Positions 59,514 to 64,000 of a stretch of 64,000 nt of DNA are shown piece by piece. The stretch lies in assembly GCA_964344145.1 (NCBI GenBank), contig CAYFME010000007.1:1-64000 (forward strand). Reading direction: 5' to 3'. Position 1 is the stretch's first letter. Each line of letters opens with the position of its first letter. The notes under the pieces were generated by a model, which saw only the letters and a list, made by a program, of their open reading frames with translations, made no database searches and was not told the origin of the DNA. The translations under genes were made by a program, and so were the position numbers. Origin of the DNA: JABJOE01 sp964344145 (GTDB lineage Bacteria; Patescibacteriota; Patescibacteriia; UBA9934).

Positions 59514-59993
59514 CTAACGATATTCGTCGAGGATCCGATAAATGTAGACGTATTCTTCAACCCCAACCTCTTTTATAAGCTTACGAAAATTCTCAATAAC
59601 ATTCGTTGTTCCGTGCCAGACACTTCGTTGAAGAAGTGTGAAGCCAGCCTCCTTAAGAAGCCTTCTAAGCATCGCCCTCACATTTCTCATTGGCTCGGGA
59701 ATGTCGAATACGAGCAAGTTGGCCTGCCCCTCTGGTAGACGCACCTTTTCGTCAATGATTTGTCGCTTTAACGCGTGTACACGACCCTTGCTTGTAAGTC
59801 GGTACTCAATTTTTTCACCCTTTTTTCGAAGTTCGATAAACCTCCTCTTAGCTAAGTATCTGACTTCGCGCATTCGTCTCGCCTCCATCTTCCATGCGAC
59901 ACCATCGAGAGAGTACGTTCTATGTGGCAACGCCTCTCCGAGCTCGGAAGCAACATTAAATAGACTGACTAACGTGTCACTACATTTGGACAT
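59514..59993 (-). CDS. PaaX-like transcriptional regulator
   Basis: 159 residues. An N-terminal winged helix (RRMREVRYLAKRRFIELRKKGEKIEYRLTSKG) and a C-terminal ferredoxin-like domain (ANLLVFDIPEPMRNVRAMLRRLLKEAGFTLLQRSVWHG...YVYIYRILDEYR), which is similar in fold to Cas2. Such proteins are common in CPR and their targets are unknown. ATG 59993 (MSKCSD) is chosen; ATG 60011 inside the palindrome is possible. The gene is bracketed by 34-bp palindromes. Confidence 0.75.
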   Translation of the reverse strand: MSKCSDTLVSLFNVASELGEALPHRTYSLDGVAWKMEARRMREVRYLAKRRFIELRKKGEKIEYRLTSKGRVHALKRQIIDEKVRLPEGQANLLVFDIPEPMRNVRAMLRRLLKEAGFTLLQRSVWHGTTNVIENFRKLIKEVGVEEYVYIYRILDEYR

Positions 59994-60003
59994 AGATTGG
60001 TGG

Positions 60004-60037
60004 GTGAACATTTGTGGCGATCGTACCAAAAGTTTAC
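60004..60037. repeat. 34-bp palindrome, copy 4
   Basis: GTGAACATTTGTGGCGATCG then TACCAAAAGTTTAC. It lies directly upstream of the PaaX-like gene, over or near its promoter. Confidence 0.8.
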
Positions 60038-60052
60038 CACACCCTAAATCAG

Positions 60053-60076
60053 AAAAGACCCTTGTTCGGGTCTTTT
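60053..60076 (-). terminator. Terminator of the carbonic-anhydrase-like gene
   Basis: AAAAGACCC pairs with GGGTCTTTT, six-base loop, TTTT within the stem on both strands. Confidence 0.8.
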
Positions 60077-60090
60077 CTTTTGCATGTTTT

Positions 60091-60504
60091 TTAAGCAACT
60101 TCTTTGATCTCAACGGATCCGTCGTCCTGGATGTCGGCAATCACTTTCTTGATTGCAACGTCCGGATAGGTTCCTTTGAGGTACGTTTCAGCGGTTTTAA
60201 GCGCTTCAACGTGGTTTTCCCACTCAGCCTCACGGCTGTCGAAGGCATCGCGTCCACCGTATCCACCACAATCGGTGTGGTTCATCAACGTGATGCAGTT
60301 GATGTCGTGAAGCTTCTTTGAAAGGCTGAGCTGACTCTCAACAGCTCCGCCCATACTTCCATCGTTGAGGTCCTTTGCGGCACCAGCAATGGAAATAACG
60401 TCGGTGTCGTTCGTGAGATCATTGTCTGACATGTAGCTTTCGATGGCTGATTCCAGACGGAAATCCATACATCGAACAAGGGCAGCACTACAGGTATGTG
60501 ACAT
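60091..60504 (-). CDS. Beta-carbonic-anhydrase-like protein
   Basis: 137 residues. C12-x-D14-x-R16 (RCMDFR) and H76-x-x-C79 (NHTDCGG) match the zinc-binding CxDxR and HxxC motifs of beta carbonic anhydrases. The protein is shorter than classic enzymes (about 200). It may hydrate CO2 or be a relative with another role. It stands alone with its own TAACAT box and terminator. A GC-rich relative is upstream. Confidence 0.75.
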   Translation of the reverse strand: MSHTCSAALVRCMDFRLESAIESYMSDNDLTNDTDVISIAGAAKDLNDGSMGGAVESQLSLSKKLHDINCITLMNHTDCGGYGGRDAFDSREAEWENHVEALKTAETYLKGTYPDVAIKKVIADIQDDGSVEIKEVA

Positions 60505-60590
60505 AAGAATGTCGAATGTTAGAAGTTAGAACGACGGGATAATACACGAAAAAAGGGAAAAAGTCAATACTCATCTTTTTTGAATGCACG

Positions 60591-60623
60591 ACGACCGCCT
60601 CCCGAGAAGTGGGTGGCGGTCGT
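60591..60623 (-). terminator. GC-rich hairpin after the second carbonic-anhydrase-like gene
   Basis: ACGACCGCC pairs with GGCGGTCGT. No T-run on the minus strand. Confidence 0.5.
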
Positions 60624-60640
60624 ACGGGCATCGGAAGACG

Positions 60641-61324
60641 CTACTTGGCGGCCTCCGGTGCGTCGCGGCGCGGGAAGATGCCCCAGCGGAGCATGCGCTC
60701 TGCGTCACGGGTCCGACGCTGGTTGCGCTCCAGCTCACGGCGGGCCAGGAAGTCCGGAACGTTCTCCACGTGCGTGACGCCGCGGAAGGCGTCGTGACGG
60801 CCGTTGAGGCTCGCGACCATGCGCTCGACACGCGTATGCGCGAAGCGCCGCTGGAGCGCGCTGGCGATGGTCATGCTGGAGGCGTTGATGTGCTCCTCCT
60901 CCTGACGCTCACCGGGCTCGTGGCCCAGGAGTATCTTGCGGCCAGCACAGCAGGTGTGCTCCAGCACGATGATGTGCTCGGTGTGGTGCTCGCCGATCAG
61001 CGGCGCGATCTCCTCCTCGATGATGCGGTCGCGGTAGCTCTCGTCGTCGGCCATGCGCGGCACGATCCCGGCCAGGCAGGGCCCGCCGTCGTTGAGCCAG
61101 CGCAGGTTCGGACGGAAGCCCGCCGCGCGCTCGAGCTGGTTGCCCACGCCGGCGCGCACCAGGTGGCGGTCCCAGGCCGTCTGCAGCCCCGGCTCCACGC
61201 AGCCCAGGATCAGGACCTGCGCACCCTCCGCCAGCGTGAACTGATCCATCCCGCCGTCGGGAATCCACCGGTACATACCGGTCACTCGTAGGGCCATGCC
61301 CACTCCACTCATCAGCAAGTTCAT
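60641..61324 (-). CDS. Distant beta-carbonic-anhydrase-like protein, GC-rich cassette
   Basis: 227 residues. VLILGCVEPGLQ (C42-x-E44) and HIIVLEHTCCAG (H123-x-x-C126) echo the Cys-x-Asp and His-x-x-Cys motifs of the gene just downstream, with Glu in place of Asp. Overall likeness is weak, so the family call is an inference. AGGAGG lies five bases before the ATG. GC-rich, own promoter and end hairpin. Confidence 0.5.
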   Translation of the reverse strand: MNLLMSGVGMALRVTGMYRWIPDGGMDQFTLAEGAQVLILGCVEPGLQTAWDRHLVRAGVGNQLERAAGFRPNLRWLNDGGPCLAGIVPRMADDESYRDRIIEEEIAPLIGEHHTEHIIVLEHTCCAGRKILLGHEPGERQEEEHINASSMTIASALQRRFAHTRVERMVASLNGRHDAFRGVTHVENVPDFLARRELERNQRRTRDAERMLRWGIFPRRDAPEAAK

Positions 61325-61371
61325 CTCGACCTCCTGCTACTACTAGCCACCGCGGCGTTCGTAACGGCGCA

Positions 61372-61400
61372 ATACTAAACCAAAACAGCCCATCTGTCAA
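61372..61400 (-). promoter_or_regulatory. Promoter of the GC-rich carbonic-anhydrase-like gene
   Basis: Minus-strand TTGACA and TAGTAT, 17-base spacer; start near 61365, about 40 bases before the ATG. Confidence 0.8.
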
Positions 61401-61419
61401 GATGCGCTGTTCTCTGTTT

Positions 61420-61866
61420 CTATTTGATTGGAGAAGGCTTTCCAACGTCCCGATACTTCCCTTTTCGCGCCACTTTGTATCGTGCGAGTTCCCGCTCGAG
61501 GTGCACAAGTGCATCTGCGTAGGCGACGTCACCCTTCTCTCGTGCCTCTTGTAGCCGCTTTTCAGCCAACTCTTTCGCCTTTTCAATCTCTTCAAGCGCG
61601 AGCTCGTCAGATCGCTCTGCTGTGTCTGCAAGGATGATGACGGTATTGTCGGGCAGAACTTCGATCAAACCCGTTGAAACGGCCAACAGAGAGCTCGTAG
61701 AGCCGTCTTTGAGCCGCATCTCACCCGCTTTTAGCAGAGAAACGAGAGGGACGTGGTTTGGCAAAACCGTAATCTCGCCGTTCTCTGTCATCGCTGAAAT
61801 AGAATCAACCGAATCTTCAAATACGATTCGCTCTGGCGTCACTATTTTCAGCGAGATTTTGCTCAT
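61420..61866 (-). CDS. atpC: ATP synthase epsilon subunit
   Basis: 148 residues. An N-terminal beta sandwich (LKIVTPERIVFEDSVDSISAMTENGEITVLPNHVPLVSLLKAGEMRL) and a C-terminal helical hairpin. It regulates F1. It follows atpD by two bases; normal gamma-beta-epsilon order. Confidence 0.94.
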   Translation of the reverse strand: MSKISLKIVTPERIVFEDSVDSISAMTENGEITVLPNHVPLVSLLKAGEMRLKDGSTSSLLAVSTGLIEVLPDNTVIILADTAERSDELALEEIEKAKELAEKRLQEAREKGDVAYADALVHLERELARYKVARKGKYRDVGKPSPIK

Positions 61867-61868
61867 AG

Positions 61869-63239
61869 CTATTCAGCTTTGACGTCATCGATGCCTCCCT
61901 TCATGTAGAAGGATTGTTCTGGTTTGTCGTCGTGCTTACCGTCAAGAATCTCCTTAAAGCCTCGTACCGTTTCTGCAACTGGCACGTAAACACCCGGTGT
62001 TCCGGTGAATTGTTCCGCAACGTGGAATGGTTGTGAGAGGAACTTTTGAATTTTACGCGCACGCGCAACCGTCAGCTTGTCTTCATCAGACAGCTCGTCC
62101 ATTCCGTGGATGTCAATGATGTCCTGCAGGTACTTGTAGCGCTGCAGCACGCGTTGCACCTCACGAGCGACGTTATAGTGTTCTTCTCCAACGATGTTTG
62201 GATCCAAAATCGTAGAACTTGAGTCTAACGGATCAACGGCTGGGTAGATCGCAAGTTCGGCGAGCGAACGAGAAAGCACGACCGTTGAATCCAAGTGAGC
62301 GAACGTGGTCGCAGGCGCTGGGTCGGTAAGGTCGTCAGCTGGAACGTACACCGCCTGAATGGATGTAATACTTCCCTTCTTGGTTGAAGTAATACGCTCC
62401 TGCAACGCACCCATCTCTGTTGCCAGGTTTGGCTGGTACCCCACAGCAGACGGAATACGTCCGAGAAGTGAGGACACCTCAGAACCAGCTTGGGTAAATC
62501 GGAAGATGTTGTCGATAAACATGAGCACGTCGCGGCCTTCTTCATCGCGGAAGTACTCCGCCATGGTCAGACCGGAAAGTGCCACGCGGGCACGCGCTCC
62601 AGGAGGCTCGTTCATCTGTCCGAAGGTCAAAACAGTCTTATCAAGCACGCCTGACTCTTTCATTTCGTGGTAGAGATCGTTTCCTTCACGTGTACGCTCA
62701 CCAACACCGGCAAACACCGAGTAGCCACCATGCTCCTTTGCCAAGTTGTGAATCATCTCCTGAATCAAAACGGTTTTTCCAACACCAGCACCACCAAAGA
62801 GTCCTGTCTTACCACCCTTGAGGATCGGACAAATCAAGTCGAGGACTTTAATACCTGTTTCAAACACCTCAGCCTCTGTTGACTGATCAACAAAGTCCGG
62901 AGCGGTTTTGTGGATTGGCGCTGTGTCGTTGCTCTTGAGATCACCCTTTCCGTCGATCACTTCACCGGTCACACCAAACATGCGTCCGAGGGTTTCTGGT
63001 CCAACAGGGACGTTGATTGGAGATCCGGTATTCGTCACCTCAAGCCCACGCTGCAAACCGTCCGTGGAGCTCATGGCGATGGTTCGCACGACACCGTTTC
63101 CAAGCTGCTGCGCGACCTCGAGAACTAACGTTCCTTCATCACGCTTCACTTCAAGCGCGGTCTGGACGTCTGGCACGTCGCCTTCGAATCGTACATCGAC
63201 GACAGCTCCGATGATTTGTGAGATTGTTCCGTTTTTCAT
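61869..63239 (-). CDS. atpD: ATP synthase beta subunit
   Basis: 456 residues. P-loop GLFGGAGVGKTVLIQEMIHNLA, Walker B region GRDVLMFIDNIFRFTQAGSEVSSLLGR, and the catalytic Glu in GVGERTREGNDLYHEM. Full length. ATG 63239 (MKNGTISQIIGAVVDVRF) is preferred over 63245. Confidence 0.97.
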   Translation of the reverse strand: MKNGTISQIIGAVVDVRFEGDVPDVQTALEVKRDEGTLVLEVAQQLGNGVVRTIAMSSTDGLQRGLEVTNTGSPINVPVGPETLGRMFGVTGEVIDGKGDLKSNDTAPIHKTAPDFVDQSTEAEVFETGIKVLDLICPILKGGKTGLFGGAGVGKTVLIQEMIHNLAKEHGGYSVFAGVGERTREGNDLYHEMKESGVLDKTVLTFGQMNEPPGARARVALSGLTMAEYFRDEEGRDVLMFIDNIFRFTQAGSEVSSLLGRIPSAVGYQPNLATEMGALQERITSTKKGSITSIQAVYVPADDLTDPAPATTFAHLDSTVVLSRSLAELAIYPAVDPLDSSSTILDPNIVGEEHYNVAREVQRVLQRYKYLQDIIDIHGMDELSDEDKLTVARARKIQKFLSQPFHVAEQFTGTPGVYVPVAETVRGFKEILDGKHDDKPEQSFYMKGGIDDVKAE

Positions 63240-63253
63240 ATACATTTATTGAT

Positions 63254-64000
63254 TTACTCAAGGGCCGCCTTCCCGCTAGAAATCTCTGCGATTTCTTGGG
63301 TGATGCTTGCCTGACGCAATCGGTTGTAAGCGAATTTGAGATCTGAGAGCATGTCCTTTGCTGAGTCTGTTGCGTTGCGCATCGCCATCATGCGGGCTGA
63401 GTGCTCAGAGGCGGTCGACTCGAGGAGTGCCTGATAGACCATCGTTTCAACGAGTCTCGGAAGCGTTCTATCAAGGACATCCTGTGCATCTGGTTCAAAG
63501 AGGTAATCTCTCGGCTCTTCTACCTCTTGATCTTCTTCAGCGAGCACATCTGGTGCTGTGAGGTCCGGCCGTTGCAGTGGAAGCAGATCGAGCAGTCGAG
63601 GATGTTGTTCAAGTCCTGAGACGTAGTCGGTGTACGCGAGGACAACGCGCTTGTACTCTCCACTAACAAATCCATCGATGATCAGCTGAGCAATCGGCAG
63701 AATGTCGTTGAATGTTGGCTTGTTGGTCAGTCCTTCAAACGATGCCTTCACAAATACCTCTTTTTTTGCCAACGCCATATTTCCTCGGCGTCCTACAGAG
63801 ATCATGTCGATCGGTGTCTCTGGAACGTTGCGCAGCATCTGGATAGCCTTTTTGATGACGTTCACGTTGTAACCACCAGCAAGTCCGCGATCGGAGGTGA
63901 AGAGAACCAAGAGAACCTTTTCCGCCCCTTCGTTTGCATGAAGGAGTGGATGCTGAACGTCCGGCACATGCTTGAGAACGGAGCGGATGGTGTTCCAAGA
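63254..64000 (-). CDS. atpG: ATP synthase gamma subunit, partial (N-terminus beyond window)
   Basis: The frame stays open to the window edge, so the first ~40 residues are missing. LLVLFTSDRGLAGGYNVNVIKKA and the C-terminal MRNATDSAKDMLSDLKFAYNRLRQASITQEIAEISSGKAALE are gamma signatures. The central part carries a short acidic insertion (EEDQEVEEPRDYL). It forms the rotor shaft of F1. Confidence 0.95.
   Translation of the reverse strand, partial: SWNTIRSVLKHVPDVQHPLLHANEGAEKVLLVLFTSDRGLAGGYNVNVIKKAIQMLRNVPETPIDMISVGRRGNMALAKKEVFVKASFEGLTNKPTFNDILPIAQLIIDGFVSGEYKRVVLAYTDYVSGLEQHPRLLDLLPLQRPDLTAPDVLAEEDQEVEEPRDYLFEPDAQDVLDRTLPRLVETMVYQALLESTASEHSARMMAMRNATDSAKDMLSDLKFAYNRLRQASITQEIAEISSGKAALE

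Noticed and set aside
60584..61291. 235-codon plus-strand frame opposite the GC-rich carbonic-anhydrase-like gene
   Set aside because: Antisense to a gene with its own promoter and AGGAGG site; high G+C keeps opposite frames open by chance.
1..64000. CRISPR array or UGA recoding
   Set aside because: No regularly spaced direct repeats were seen, and TGA ends many conserved genes at the expected length (for example fmt and both glycosyltransferases at 22278 and 23308).

Overview
The window looks like a piece of a Patescibacteria (CPR) chromosome, most likely from the Parcubacteria side. This rests on gene content, not on a search. Pointers are a short alanyl-tRNA synthetase (584 aa), an RNA polymerase alpha subunit without its C-terminal domain, a short L13, a PriA-like protein with eroded helicase motifs, a PaaX-like regulator, a DUF5654 protein, and secreted proteins with WY..P..RYYL..G repeats. 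TGA is used as a stop codon throughout, so the Gracilibacteria code does not apply.

Layout. 1-640: 5' part of an rlmD-type rRNA methyltransferase gene running off the left edge. 700-1403: two GC-rich genes. 1486-8437: a SpoU methyltransferase carrying an in-frame mobile insert, a glycosyltransferase, DUF389, CorA, a PduL-like protein, a PKD surface protein and MurJ. 8470-11361: a GC-rich accessory island with a repeated RNA hairpin. 11438-17167: alaS, infA, rpmJ, rpsM, rpsK, rpsD, rpoA, rplQ, rplM, rpsI. 17254-20479: two secreted zincin-like proteases and a CNNM/CorC protein. 20537-26431: a structured RNA region and a surface-glycan operon (flippase, three glycosyltransferases, O-antigen ligase/polymerase). 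26668-28948: two GC-rich genes. 28999-34266 (minus): fmt, def, priA, a MEMO-like gene and a secreted protein. 34447-35472: a GC-rich lipoprotein gene and a candidate ncRNA. 35527-38473: DUF5654 and clpB under a CIRCE element. 39223-43108: a membrane protein, a WecG/TagA transferase, gltX and an M23 peptidase. 43435-48677 (minus): ftsQ, alr, serS, a cytidylyltransferase and lysS. 49562-54361 (minus): greA, mrdA, mreD, mreC, mreB. 54405-56502: an operon with a cyclodipeptide synthase, a DciA-like protein and an HD hydrolase. 56516-60504: a helicase-nuclease fusion, PaaX-like regulator and beta-carbonic-anhydrase-like protein. 61420-64000: ATP synthase epsilon, beta and partial gamma.

Two kinds of gene are interleaved. 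Resident genes sit in tight operons, mostly lack Shine-Dalgarno sites, and at several operon heads the start codon lies exactly six bases after the -10 box, which predicts leaderless mRNA. Scattered between them are visibly more GC-rich genes. Most have their own consensus-like promoter with a 17-base spacer (16 at 1435-1462; none clear before 26668), most a good Shine-Dalgarno site, and a GC-rich hairpin at the end. These look like acquired single-gene cassettes.

The window is also rich in small palindromic elements. The most striking is a 453-bp element with 35-bp inverted ends that carries a DUF559 (Vsr-like) endonuclease. It is inserted in frame inside a SpoU methyltransferase gene. Two short internally deleted relatives occur, one in frame inside rlmD and one between two genes. 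Other families are a 34-bp palindrome (four copies, two bracketing the PaaX-like gene), a 23-bp palindrome (three copies, one inside priA), a 120-bp MITE-like repeat before murJ, a 26-bp REP-like inverted repeat, and a palindromic repeat that supplies the last codons of serS.
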